A stretch of DNA of 64,000 nucleotides from Chionoecetes opilio (lineage: Eukaryota > Arthropoda > Malacostraca > Decapoda > Majidae): positions 1-64,000 of the forward strand of contig JACEEZ010020527.1 in the NCBI GenBank assembly GCA_016584305.1, read 5' to 3'. Numbering within the stretch: the first letter of the stretch is position 1; every line of letters starts with the position of its first letter. A program made the position numbers and the translations under genes. This document shows, in pieces, positions 44,301 through 55,138 of this stretch. The notes under the pieces are model-generated. The model did no database searches. It saw nothing but the letters and a program-made list of their open reading frames with translations, and was not told where the DNA came from.

Positions 44301-44704
44301 GAAAGTTAGATCTAAGACCGCGAATGTTGCAGAAGTTTAATGAGAGAAGGCTAGAAGAAGTATCAAGACACCTCGAGTCGTCATCTTGAAGACTGTCCAA
44401 CCTGGGGATATTTCTGGTCTCCTCCCCAGTTTGGGACTCCGAGGCAGGGCGATTAACAGCCATAATAAAATTTTGAGTGAAGATAGTGTAGGGATAAGTG
44501 CATGAAAGTGTAATGTGAGTAGTATGAGGAATTGTCTTTAGAGTGCAGGCTGCAGCTACTCTCTTGTGTATCTGAGACACTAAGGGATATGGAAAGAGAG
44601 GCCACGGGAGATTTCAATGATAAGTCTGCAGCACCCCCTCAACTCCCGTAAGTACCTCCCCGGGAGTATTTCACCATGGCGGCAGGTGTCTGACTACCTA
44701 CTCC
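41359..44704 (-). mobile_element. Nearly full-length Jockey-like LINE
   Basis: About 3.35 kb with a poly(A) tail (T run 41359-41384), a 3' untranslated region to about 41500, one long ORF2 (41502-44580) and about 120 bp of 5' sequence. No separate gag-like ORF1 was found. It interrupts the DUF7869-like gene between GHSFLPC and SAFGNIE; a clear target duplication was not resolved. Confidence 0.9.
41502..44580 (-). pseudogene. Jockey-like LINE ORF2: endonuclease and reverse transcriptase, disrupted
   Basis: 44580-43831: apurinic endonuclease with SLLSLNFCNIRGLRSNF, LFLTETQLSVS, GCCVYVRND, IHGDFNVHHQLWLSSS; 43827-43561: [16 protein letters not shown] and [13 protein letters not shown]. 43407-42001: RT with YRPIALTSCLSKDFE, GFRKGRSTGDLLAFL, DISKAFDRVWHKSLIS, NSGVPQGSVLSPTLF and YADNSTLHFS. 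The catalytic box normally YADD reads YADN (AAT codon at 42325-42327). 41993-41502: SHVWGGSTHTALLNRVES and a C-terminal KLWNSLPVSIFSLS. In-frame stops lie near 43833, 43563, 43413 and 42002, and a shift near 41905. Dead by several criteria but otherwise little decayed. Confidence 0.92.
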
Positions 44705-45658
44705 CTAAAAGGAAAGCATGGTAGGAAAGAGTGGCCTGACATGAGATAGGCATGTTTTATGATCTTTAATCGTCCACTGTGCACTTCATGAAGATTATTA
44801 AGGATGATATTTATATTTTTGTTTTGGCCTCCACAGTTGTCACTAACCACAATTAAATGTTTGAAAGCATTCTGATCATACTCCATGGAAATAAATTTCT
44901 TGAGACAGCTGATGATTCCAACAGAGCCACGCCTACCCGTAACCTCGTCCCACACGAACATTGTTGATTTATTCATCTTTATGTTGTGAATACAAAAGTT
45001 ATACATCCACAACTTGCGGTGGTAGTATGCAACACTTGTGGAGAGTTTGAGGATGGGAATAGTCTGCTGTAGGTCTATGCAAATAACAACAACATTATAA
45101 TTTATGTCTTCTTTCTTTTCCTTCATTGATCGCTGTCCCTCTGATGGTTTTTATCTCTATGCTGCTTTAAACTGGTCATGTAAGAATTGTTTGGTAGTTT
45201 CCTTGGTGCCAGAATCGATGGAAGTGGTCAATTTATCGCATGTGCTGCAGGTGTCTGTTTGTGGTGGTTGGAAAGAAATGTTTAATTCCTTTGTGAATGT
45301 CTTGTGGTAATAATTTTGAGTCACCTTTTCGATTTCAGGATGACCCATTCTTCATAAGACTTATAAAGCTTAGAGATGGTCAAGCTGCACTCCAAATATC
45401 TCCTGTGGGGATTTCTGGCTCGGCTGTAGTGGCTCGTCACTGTCTGCAGTTGATTGATGTGATCTATAACACATCGCGCTTTATCTCCACTAATTTTTCT
45501 GGCAGGTTCATGAAGTCCTCGTTGATCCAACAAAGAAACATGGGTGGAAGTTGCTTTACTTATTGCACAAATAAGTCGTTTCCTGGTAATCCCAAAAATT
45601 GATGTAAATGCTTGTCTACACACTGGAAAAGTTTCATTCTGGTAAACAACACTGTAGG
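44705..45658 (-). pseudogene. DUF7869-like putative DDE transposase, central part
   Basis: 45658-45321: VVYQNETFPVCRQAFTS, FGITRKRLICAISKA, VIDHINQLQTVTSHYSRARN. After a shift near 45335: TFTKELNISFQPPQTDTCST then CDK (a Cys pair). After stops near 45157: NVVVICIDLQQTIPILKLST (first Asp), YYHRKLWMYNFCIHN, WDEVTGRRGSVGIISCLKKF, LIVVSDNCGGQNKNINI (second Asp), ending GHSFLPC at the LINE border. Asp, Asp and the Glu of GNIE (41340 region) sit in the order and RNase H-like context expected of a DDE enzyme. The domain name is from memory and was not checked; whether this is a host gene or a transposon gene is unknown. Confidence 0.6.
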
Positions 45659-46179
45659 AAATAGTCCATTGGCCGGACCCCCAACATAACGTTTTGGTAC
45701 CATTCGAGGTGGCAAGGCCTAGTGATGTTTTTTATATTTTCCCCATGTCTATAGGATATATTTTTAAATGATAGCCCTTGCTAGGTGGTAGCTTAGTGCT
45801 AATAATTGCGACTTTTATAGCCGCACCCAACGGCACTCAACTACGGACATCCGCAACTGTGAAAGTGATATTACTATAGGTTAACCTTCTGAAAATGTTC
45901 AAAATCGAAGTTCATTCAATTACAGTTTTATTTGCTAATATACACACAATAACATAATAAGCTGGCATCAGGTTAAATGACATAAAAGTTAAAACACTAA
46001 TACTAATGAACAGAAATGTGTCGCTACCATATGCAATGAAGTCTGAATGTGTACTTCTATGCGACTTCCTGTGAACATAATAAGGACTAATATTCTTGAA
46101 ACTATTGTATTAATAATTTGTTGAGTCATATGGAACCTTTAGACATGCATAGAAGCGCCAGAAACATCTGCTGTACTGT

Positions 46180-49100
46180 TTACTCATCCTCTGAATCCTC
46201 AGAATCTGGCTCAAGGTCGGGTTCCTGTTGCTGCACTGCTTGGTTGGTGCATGTCTGGAGCTTGCACATATCAGTGCATGTGAGGCCATTGACCAGGCAT
46301 GCACAGTCAGGCAGCTTGCAAACCCGTGAACACTTGCAAGCCAGTAGCTCCAACACCACCTCTGGTGCTGGTGCCGAACGCATCCAGAGGATGTTCAGCT
46401 TCCCGTCTTCTTCAGTCCAGCCATGCTCACTGGGGCTTGGCACGTTGGCCTTGGGCTCTAAACAGCGTCTCCAGATAGCAGCCTGGAAGTTGGCTCTGTG
46501 TGCGTGTATGGAAGAGGCAGTCTCTGCATGGTGGCAGCTGGCTTGACTCTGCTTCCCCTCTCTTTGCACAGAAGAGCTGGTAGCGCAGCTTGTTGACACT
46601 GTTGTTCCCTGCGGCGCTGCTTCTGCTCTTGTTGTTCCTGCTGCCAGCATACATTGCACAGGTGAACTGCTCAGGCTTATCAAAGATCTCATCGCTCAAT
46701 TCCCAGCATGGGCCCAGCTGCTTGAATGCCTTGTTAGACGGGTCCTTCTTGAGTAGCGTCAGTGCAATTAGCTTGCCTTTACCGGCAAAGCAGCTTACAG
46801 TCACATCCAGTGAACGCATGCAGGCCAATCAGGCTGTCGCAGACACCCTGCCCTTGACTTCTCCCGATCTTGTCTATATCTGCGTATCGGGTGCGAGTCT
46901 TGGTTCCAAACTTGTGGTAGATAGAGATATCCATGGTGCTGTGCATGGCAAGGCTAATGATGAAGACATCAGTGTCCTCTGAGCAAATGACGGCTGCCTT
47001 GTAGCCATCTCTCGCTGCATGCAGCGTGTGGAGAAGCAGGTGGGTATCAGCCTCTTCTTGTGTCGACTTGAGCTCAGGTACCTCCTCCCACTTGTCTTCT
47101 GTTAGCTTGAAACAGCTTTGTTCACAGGTGACATAGAACGCCTTGTCCGGTAACTTCTCTCTGTACTTTGAGAGTTTCCACTCCTCTGTCAAAAACCTGA
47201 TCAGGGAGGTCTTGTTTGAAGATCCAGACAGGAATTTCCTCCACTGCTGTACATGATACCCGCCAGCTAGGTTCTTGTATTGGAGAGAGTTGTCGGCACC
47301 TCGGTTGGTTGACTCGTTCAACTTGTTTGATTGAGGTGGAGCGGTACACATCAAAGACAATATCAATTCTCTTGCTTTGTCCCCCTTCATGAATCCAAAA
47401 GTCTTGTTGCTTCCATTCAGCTTCTGGACCAAGCCCATCCCGTCAATGATGGTAGCAGATGGGGTTGGGATCTCTTCTGCTGCGGACACATTCTTCTCCA
47501 GTTCTCTGGCAAGGGCCGCCTTGTTTGTTTTCCTTAGCTTCCCATCAGTATTTGCCAATGCCCATGGCAGTGGGCCTAGGGGGTAGGCAAGAACATCCAT
47601 AAAGTTTACCTGCCGGCTTTCAGCAACCAAGATCATGTGGCTGAATAAGTTCCTGTCCGCCTTGAGAACAATATCCTGCGAATTCTTGAACTTACGTTTG
47701 ACATTGATGTTGGCGAAAGTCTTCAGGCCTTGCTTCTTCAATTTGCCGTGGAATTTCTCCTGCTGGTTCTCGTCTAGCCTTGCCTTGAATTCTTGGTATG
47801 CCGCTTCTCCTACTGTATGAGCTCTCAGCAGATCCCTGCTGACTTCAGGAGGCGCTACAGTGCCAGTGGACAGGCTGACTAGGTCTTCCTCATCTGGAGA
47901 CATGGGGTTGAGCCAACTGTTTTCCATCAGGTCTGTCAGGGTCTCTACATCCTGCTCATCCTTCTTCTTCCTTTCAGTTTGAAGATCGGGATGAGCCAGT
48001 TTTGAGCTGCTCCCTCCTGTCATTTCTCTGAGTTGTCTGAGGTATCGGCTTCTGTATTCCTGCGTGTAATACTTTGTGACGGCTCCTGGTTTGAGACTAA
48101 AGCCTTTTGTTCCCCCAGCTGTCTGCGTGTCCTTGTTCACCGTCTCTTCGATAGTTTGGTCCACAGGGATGCGACCAAACGGGTTCATCGACCCCAGCTG
48201 CACGGATAATTTTCCTGCCATGAACTCAGCGTGAACATCTGGGTGTGTCGTGGGTAGCCGGCTCATCTGAGCTAAGTAATATGGCAAGTACCTAGCGTAG
48301 TTGACCCTGTCGTATGCGAAGCACCATGGAATCATGGCTCGGATACACGACAGGTGGAGCATCCAGTCCCCTTCTCTGGATGCACGGATAAGGCCTAAGA
48401 GGATCTCCACCATGTCCAGGTAGTTCACCCAGAATGCTGCGAGTCCACTGCCGCGTCTGAGAACCTCAAGGTATTCCTCGAAGAGATCCAAGATACGTGT
48501 GCAAGAGGGGTTCTTGAGAATCTGCTCCAGACCATTTTGAGAGATGTCCCTGGCAAAGATGTCAATGAGTCGCAGAGACTCCTCCAGATGTACCATGTCG
48601 TCGATGTTTGTCGTTTCTAGCCAGGGCAGGATTACCATACCTAGTCAAATTACCATACTAAGCGCAAAAGGGCTTCATAGACCAGCTTGTGCAGTCGTAC
48701 TGCTCGGTTGTACTTCCTGCCATCCATGATGCCCGCGACTGAGCCTTGTGCAATGACCCCAGACTTAACACACAGACCACGGAGCCCGGCATCTTGAAAA
48801 CGCTTCCCGATGGTTGCTAGAAGAGTGCAGATGGTATGAAAAGCCCCCATCCTGATGATGATGTTGCTGAACTGGGCAGGGTGCTTCCAGGTGATCTCGA
48901 CAGCCTTTGCATATAATGCCTGGTCAAAGACGCAGACAATCTTCGTCAGGCCCAGTGACTGCTGGATGCTGAGTGACTGCTTGAAAACCTCATTGACTGT
49001 GGACATCTGTGTGGCAGGGGCATTGATTGTGGGAAGGTAGTAGACGTTGTCAGGGGTGACTGCCACCTCCTCTCGGGTCATGATGTTGAAGCCGGTCCAG

Positions 49101-50847
49101 CTGCTCACTGACTGGTCTTTCTCTTGCAGCATGCGGCCCAGCATCCAAACAAGATTATTCTGCCTGGCAAGCTGGGTCTCCACGTCAGCAACAACTTCAG
49201 CGGTCTTGCTCATGGGTGGGCCTGCCCGTTGCCCGGCGTTGTACGTTGGCAGCATCAGCAGAGGTGCATCAATGCTCCTCTTCTTTGTTCTGGCCACAGT
49301 AGGCCTGGGTTGGGCAGGGACCAGGTCTGTCGGCTTTTCCTGCACATCAATGCCATTCACCCTGTGCGACGTACTTTCGCCACTCAGCGTCTCTTCTAGA
49401 CGGTCGATGTTGTCCCAAGCCAAGGTTGTGAAGACACCGGGAAAGATGTTGCTTGGCAGTGCGGGATAACCTCCTGAGGCAGACAGCTTCTGCAAGCAAA
49501 GGGCGGTGTCGATCTCCTCCATCTGCGAGTACGCAACACAATGCCCAATGCGGTTGAGGATGCTTATCAGCTCAACATTACCTGTCAAAGACTTGACACT
49601 GAAGGACAGGGCAATGTGTTTGGGCGGCTTGGCTTTGCCACATGTCACTGCATATACAATGTCCTGGCCAAACGATTGCAGGAGACGCTGAACTCTTGGG
49701 GTTACACTGTCAATGCTGTCAGGGTCGTCGGAACCTGTGATCAGGGTGCGCAAGAAGCACAAGAGTGATTCTGGAACGATATCAGGTTTGACACAATCTC
49801 TGGTGGCCAGGATTGGTTGATATCTTTGGCTTTGGTCTTGATGTCAGCCCTGAGTTGCTTGGCAGCCTTTGATTGGAGTTTCTGGGCATCACCTCTGGAC
49901 AGGGTCTTCAACTGTTTCTTTAGAGATTGGTTTTCCCTGACAAGTTCCTGCACAGTTAAGTTGTCTGGATAGATGAGAAGTTTGGCATTATGATCTTGGA
50001 TGATGTGAAGAAATCCACCAAACTCCTTTCCAATCCTTTGCCGCAGGTGCTTTTTGGTTGACTCCTGCACTTGGTCCACACCAAAGCTCTTCATGGATGC
50101 CACAAGTCTAGAGGTAACATCAGTCATCATCAGGACCTTTGGGGTACCGAAAAGCTCCATTCTGATGTAATGAAAGAGCTCACTGTATGACTGACTAACA
50201 GCCGTCTCATATATATCTTCATCTTCTTTGTCATCGGCACTGACAGCACCCTTCTGCTGTGAAGTTTCGCCCCGTGTGTAGAATCTATAGCAGGAGCTGT
50301 GGTAGTGTGCTTCAGCGGCCACAATATCTCTGCTTACAATGCCAAGTATTCTGCTGTCCAGTTTCTTTGTGGCGGCATTCCTGATCTTAGCATCAGCTCT
50401 CAGTTTTCTGCACTTCACCAACACTTCTCTAGTCTTCTGTCGTTTGGCGTACTTGTTTGTTTTCTGGCAAAATATGCACTCTGCTTCATATGTTCTTGAG
50501 GTGCTAGGGATTGCACGACCAGCCCTTGCAGGGTTGCTATCCTCAGGACAGCCATTGGTAGTCTTCTCTTTTTGAGCAAGGATGCCATCTAGTGCTTTCT
50601 TCATCGTGAAGATTCTGCGACATTTTCTGTGGTAATTGAGAGCAGGGATCTGTCCTTCGGGAGTGTCTTCAGCCAACTCCAATATGGGCTCATGATGTCG
50701 TATTTGAGCTGCCCGGAGGAGAGTTTTCTAGGAGTCGACTGATTGTGGTGAAATTAGGTTTTCATTGTCATCGGAACAATGAATGATGCACTCTAGCCGC
50801 GGGCGCTTTGGAGTCGGATCAGTACAAGGGTGCTCAGTGTCCGCCAT
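46180..50847 (-). pseudogene. Academ-like transposase (large Cys-rich protein with DTDV / GCD motifs)
   Basis: Likely start ATG 50847 (MADTEHPCTDPTPKRPRLE), in-frame TAG at 50728-50730. 50682-49741: YHRKCRRIFTMKKALDG, EAECIFCQKTNKYAKRQ, HYHSSCYRFYTRGE, zinc-binding-type Cys/His. Shift near 49750. 49762-48650: MLPTYNAGQRAG, NNLVWMLGRML, VFDQALYAKAVEITW. Stop and shift near 48645, next to a duplicated ATTACCATAC. 48638-46779: EFMAGKLSVQLGSMNPFGRI, ADTHLLLHTLHAARDGYKAA, VICSEDTDVFIISLAMH, GLHAFTGCD. Shift near 46800. 46828-46427: FAGKGKLIALTLLK, FTCAMYAGS. Shift near 46505. 46692-46180: Cys-rich end, NGLTCTDMCKLQTCTN, acidic tail. EADTHLL ... SEDTDVF ... GCD recalls PIN/FEN-type nuclease cores (XPG-like); I recall such a nuclease being reported in one Academ lineage. 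At least three shifts and two stops: not functional. Confidence 0.75.
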
Positions 50848-51440
50848 CGTTCAGCTCGTGCATCTGCAACAGACAAGAACATGGATTAGAAAACATTTTT
50901 GTCCAGTTCTTTCAACGTAAATACTCTGGTAATATGTAAGGTTTAAGACGTAAATGATATCAAGATATGGATTTCTGTGAATATACAGTTTATTGTATTT
51001 AGCCTCTTAGACGTCAATATATAACATTTGAAGAATAATAAGAGTACCATTTAAAAGTTGAATCATCACCCTACAATCTCATCTCCATGGCATTTTATCG
51101 AGAAATTACTTGTTTTAGAGTTATTGAACGAAATATGGTTGGGAAACTCAATTTTTTCAATTTTGATGAAAACATGCCTTCAACTGCCGGCTTCATTTGC
51201 GCAAAAACTATGACATATATAGCAAAAATGCATGGAGACAAACCTGTGCAGAATTTAATATACTAAATCCTTTCTCCATGTACCCTTTATGCCTACGATG
51301 CACCGTTTCATATATAAAAACGGAAAATATGAAAAAATTACCCTATGAAAGTGGGTTTTTCACAAAAATATACCGTACAGCTACCAACATGGAAAGGCTA
51401 TCATACATTATTTTACTTCTATTGATGCAACAAACAAAAT
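50848..51440. other. 5' non-coding part of the Academ-like element
   Basis: AT-rich, no recognisable gene, between the start codon at 50847 and the right terminal repeat. Probably holds the promoter of the transposase gene, but no motif stands out. Confidence 0.5.
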
Positions 51441-51503
51441 GGCACAAGTATATTTTTGCCACCTTGGGTGGTACCGATATCTGGTCCGGCCCATGGACTA
51501 AAA

Positions 51504-51765
51504 GCATGAACTCGCGATGTGTTCCAGGATTGTCAGGGGTCTTGCTAGGCCGGTTTCTCTTCACTCTTACCTTGTGAACGAGCTTCTGGATATAAGCAGT
51601 CTGGGCATCATAGTTAGCCATTGCCCAGAAATCACTGAAAAGTGTTCTTTTTACAGGCACGGTTACTTTCTCAAAGCAGCCAACACGACAAGGAGTTCCA
51701 ATTTGTCGACTTGCTACATGCCTTCCAGTCTTGACACTCACGTATTCTTCTCCCTAATTTATTTT
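51504..51765 (-). pseudogene. DUF7869-like gene, N-terminal part
   Basis: Follows an acceptor-like ttag at about 51765. GEEYVSVKTGRHVASRQIG, CRVGCFEKVTVPVKRTLF, FWAMANYDAQTAYIQKLVHK and GTHREFML, then the Academ-like insertion. The next segment of the gene is 45658-44705. A possible first exon (MASIHEDIAREEANTS and HKTGRKK) is at 51874-51806, but that stretch may instead belong to the 5' LTR of the neighbouring Gypsy element. Confidence 0.55.
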
Positions 51766-51829
51766 GACTTTAGCTATGTTTCAGAACCAATTAGATGGTA
51801 TACACTTTTTTTTCTGCCCGTCTTATGAG

Positions 51830-52124
51830 ATGTGTTAGCCTCCTCTCTTGCTATATCCTCGTGAATGCTCGCCATCGCTCGGAAAGTCAAGGGTAGTGTG
51901 GGATAGTTAGTTAGCAGGTGCAGCCTGGCAACCTTGCGCCGGCAGCGCGCCGCCTGGCAGCCCCTAGTGGTAGTCACTGGGCAGATAGTCACACCCGCCG
52001 CCTTGGCTTGTAAAGGCGTTCCCTATCGTTCTCACTGTAAGCTATCACTAGAATATAACCTACTTAAAGTAACTTGTGTTTCTGTGATCCCACTAGACTT
52101 AGACTGATCACGTACACACGAACA
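51830..52124 (+). repeat. Possible 5' LTR of the Gypsy-type element
   Basis: Ends in CA (52123-52124) directly before a primer-binding-site-like TGGCGCAGTGAG. The LTR start cannot be fixed because the 3' LTR is not in the window. 51990-52030 (tgtaaaggcgttccctatcg) resembles a promoter-to-R region only loosely. Confidence 0.35.
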
Positions 52125-52796
52125 TGGCGCAGTGAGTCACTAGTGAAACAGTGACGGACAGTTTTTAGGAAAAATAATAAACGCCGACAGCTATTTTGTG
52201 TGTCAGCTTCGTGTCACCTCGCCCGCACCATTGGAATTTCTGCTTCCCTGTGTAATCACGGTGCTAGGAACTACAGTGCTACTCGTTTGTATAGTGTCGT
52301 GTGTGTGCAGTGTCGTGCTACGCTTTTGTGCAGTACAGAGTGGCTACGCTTTTGTTGGTTTGTCCCCCCTCCCGGGCCTCCCGGTAATACGGAGCGCCTA
52401 GCGACATACCCTCTCTTCTCATCAGCCAGCGGCGCACTGTCGGTGTCGGTCTGGAAACTCACTGATACCCCGCTGCCGCCGCCAACTTCACTGCCACCCG
52501 TGTATAAGCACACCGACACACACGCACAGATTCCGGACATTGGTGACTCGTGTCGCTGTATTTTTCATGTACATCCGATTCGAGCTGTTGAAGCGTTGGA
52601 TTAGTACTTAGAAAATACTGTGAACACCATTCACCATGACCGGAACGAAGAATAAACGAAGCAAACCCAAATGTCACCGCCCCTTTCCTCGCGCCATACG
52701 AGAATGACGCAGATTCACTCACTTTTACCCGTCGGCGCGGATGTCATTTAAAACCCGCCTCCCTCACGTCAGGAACGTTTCTCCACCGCCTCCACC

Positions 52797-53480
52797 ATGG
52801 ATCTTTCTGGTCTCATGCAATGGATGGAGGCGCAACGACGTGAAGATGAGAGGTAAAGGCGAGAGGAAGACAAACGGCGACGTGAGGAGGAGTCGGATCG
52901 TTTTCAGATGCTCATCACGACCCTCTTACCGCATGCGGCCTCACCCATGGCGTCTTCCACACCGGTGATGCCGCCCATGCAAGGAGCCACGGCCCCAACA
53001 CATAACAGCTGCGCTCCAACACCCGCTCCACCCAAGGCTTCTGTTCAACCACCCCCAGTACTCCACCCTGACGTCTCTTACCAGACCTTCAGAGAATGGA
53101 GACGGAGATGGACAGATTACGCCACGATGGTGGATCTCCAGAGCTTGTCACAGGAGAAACAGCTCATACAGCTACGTATGTGCTTGTCCCTCGAAACGCA
53201 GCGACTACTGGAGCACACACTACAAGTGCCCCCAGACTCCACGTCTCCTGTAGAAAACGTACTTAATGTCCTGCAGGAGCACGTCAAGGCCCAGAGGAAC
53301 GAGGCACTTCGTAGGCGGGAACTTTTCAGCTCAAGACAGGTGGAAGGCGAATCGTTCACTGCCTTCTATGTTCGCCTAAAACGGGCTTCTGAAGAAGTTG
53401 ACATCTGTAAGGGCAATCACAAGGAGTGCGAGGAAACCCAGCTCAAGCAGGTGATCTTGATGGGTGTTCGAGACGAATAA
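52797..53480 (+). pseudogene. Gypsy gag (matrix/capsid part)
   Basis: ATG at 52797 in a good context, MDLSGLMQWMEAQRREDER, then a TAA at 52854-52856. The same frame continues REEDKRRREEESDRFQML, a Pro-rich stretch, SYQTFREWRRRWTDYATMV, KQLIQLRMCLSLETQRLLEH, LNVLQEHVKAQRNEALRRRE, FTAFYVRLKRASEEVDIC (capsid-type helices of Gypsy gag) and ends with TAA at 53478. The Gag continues afterwards with LVQRLIFLDA in frame, so both stops look like point mutations. Coiled-coil-like charged stretch near the N-terminus. Confidence 0.8.
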
Positions 53481-54590
53481 CTCGTCCAACGCCTCATCTT
53501 CCTTGACGCCTCATGCACTCTTGGGGGCCTATGAGGCCGCCCGAAACACCACGTCAGCCCTGCGAGCCGCCCCCCCCTACTGCTGTGAGATCCATGTCGC
53601 AGCACAAGAAGGGGAAGACGGCAGCTCATAAGGCGAAGACGGGTTTGGGCCCGTGCCGTTACACCTCCGCCCAGCACACCGTGCAACAGCTGCGGAAAGC
53701 AGCACGCCCCGCACCCCATGCCCAGCTGCCGAGTCCGTGTGCAGCTGCTGTGGACGTACGGGACATTGGTCACTCACTGTACGGTACCCTGCTAAAAGCA
53801 CCCATGCCTTTTTGTGCGGCCGCATTGGTCACTATGACAAGTGTTGCTCCCCGATTATACCCAAGGGTCAGCAACGACGACGCAAACAACGCCACGGCAC
53901 CAGTGTCTTTCGTCCCTACTCCCCTGGCAGTCAGCCGCAAGACCCTCAACAGCGTCCGAGCAAAGTCAGACGCGTGGGCTCGACTCCCCGGTCCAGTACC
54001 AAGCGTCTTCAGCCCATCAGCGTCACCGTCACCCACGGCAATGTGTCAGCACGTCTGCAGATGCTCCCCGACACTGGCGCGGACGTTACCGTTATTGGCC
54101 TAGAACACCTACGTCACCTGAGTCTTTCTAAGCATGACCTCGAACCGCCGCCCAAGGCCAAGCGGTTCAGAGATAGCTCCCGCCATGGGTTCAATCCAGG
54201 ACACCATCACTTTCAGCAACAGGTCGTGCTCGGCGTGGATTGACGTGCACGATGGCGTACCAACTCCTCTGATCTCGTATGAACATCTGAAGGAGCTGTC
54301 AATCATCTCACAGGAGTTCCCAAAACCGATCCTTGAGGTGAGGCACGCCAACAGGATGCGTGACGCGAGCAGTGACGAGAGTGGCTACACGCTTGGTGCC
54401 ACCCCTCAGCCCGGCCCTGGCCCCGCCGCTCCACCCGCTTCCACGCCATCATCGTTCCCTCTCACCGGCAACACATCCCCTTCAGAGGCTCGTGGATACT
54501 TCCTGAAGGAATTTAGCGATGTCTTGGTGACGAAGGAGACGCTACGGGCCAGGCCACTCAAGCCGATGACAGGCCACCCATGAGGATCCA
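53481..54590 (+). pseudogene. Gypsy nucleocapsid zinc knuckles and protease
   Basis: In shifted frames: SVCSCCGRTGHWSL followed by FLCGRIGHYDKCC (two CCHC-like knuckles, 53730-53850; the first lacks its last Cys). Then LQPISVTVTHGN and MLPDTGADVTVIG (54061-54095), with the aspartic protease DTGAD motif intact. 54134-54583 is the linker to RT, ending with FLKEFSDVLVTKETL, ARPLKPM and a stop at 54581. Confidence 0.78.
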
Positions 54591-55138
54591 CTTGAAGGAA
54601 GACGCCTCACCCTTCGCGATCCACACACCCCGTCTGATCCCCCTTGCTTACCGCGAGTCGGTGGAGCAAGAGTTGGAGTCTATGGTGGCCCAGGGTATCA
54701 TTGTTCCTGCCGGCGACGACCGTCCCCATGGTGCCATCCTCTCATAGCCGTTGCCAAGCCCAATGGTGGTGTCCGGATCACCACCGACCTGTATAAACTG
54801 AACAAATAGGTGTCACGTCCAGCGCATCCCTCACCCACGCCCTTCGCAGTGATCCGTAGTGTGGACCGAAGGCACGCGTTTACTCTAAGGTAGACGCGCT
54901 GTGTGGCTACTGGCAAATTGAGCTCGCTGAGGAAGACCAGCCACTGACGACATTCATCACGCCTTACGGCCGGTTCAGGTACCGCCGCTGCCCAATGGGT
55001 TTTGCCGCTACTGGAGACGCTTTCTGCCTCCGAGGTGACTTGGCACTCCAAGGTGTGATGAACTGTGTGAAGGTTGTCGACGACATCCTTCTATAAGACG
55101 AGGACTACTCCGCACACTTACTCCGCGTCCACAAAGTA
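54591..55138 (+). pseudogene. Gypsy reverse transcriptase N-terminal half, multiply shifted
   Basis: Starts MRIHLKEDASPFAIHTPR, YRESVEQELESMVAQGII; after 54745 the homology jumps between frames with several stops. At 55070-55100 the VVDDILL motif (the catalytic Asp pair of Gypsy RT) is followed directly by a TAA. No open frame covers this stretch. Confidence 0.75.

Larger units (their letters stand above)
45662..51500 (-). mobile_element. Academ-like DNA transposon, complete (5839 bp)
   Basis: Inverted ends TAGTCCATTGGCCGGACC and (right, complement) TAGTCCATGGGCCGGACC, then a second shared block GGTACCAT...GAGGTGGCAA. A 3-bp duplication AAA flanks it (45659-45661, 51501-51503). The reading of the interrupted DUF7869-like gene continues across it. 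One large gene on the minus strand. A 3-4-bp target duplication and a large non-DDE-looking protein fit Academ; that is an inference. Confidence 0.85.

Noticed and set aside
47331..49691. Plus-strand open frames of 60-140 codons
   Set aside because: They are antisense shadows of the Academ-like gene on the minus strand and have no recognisable content.
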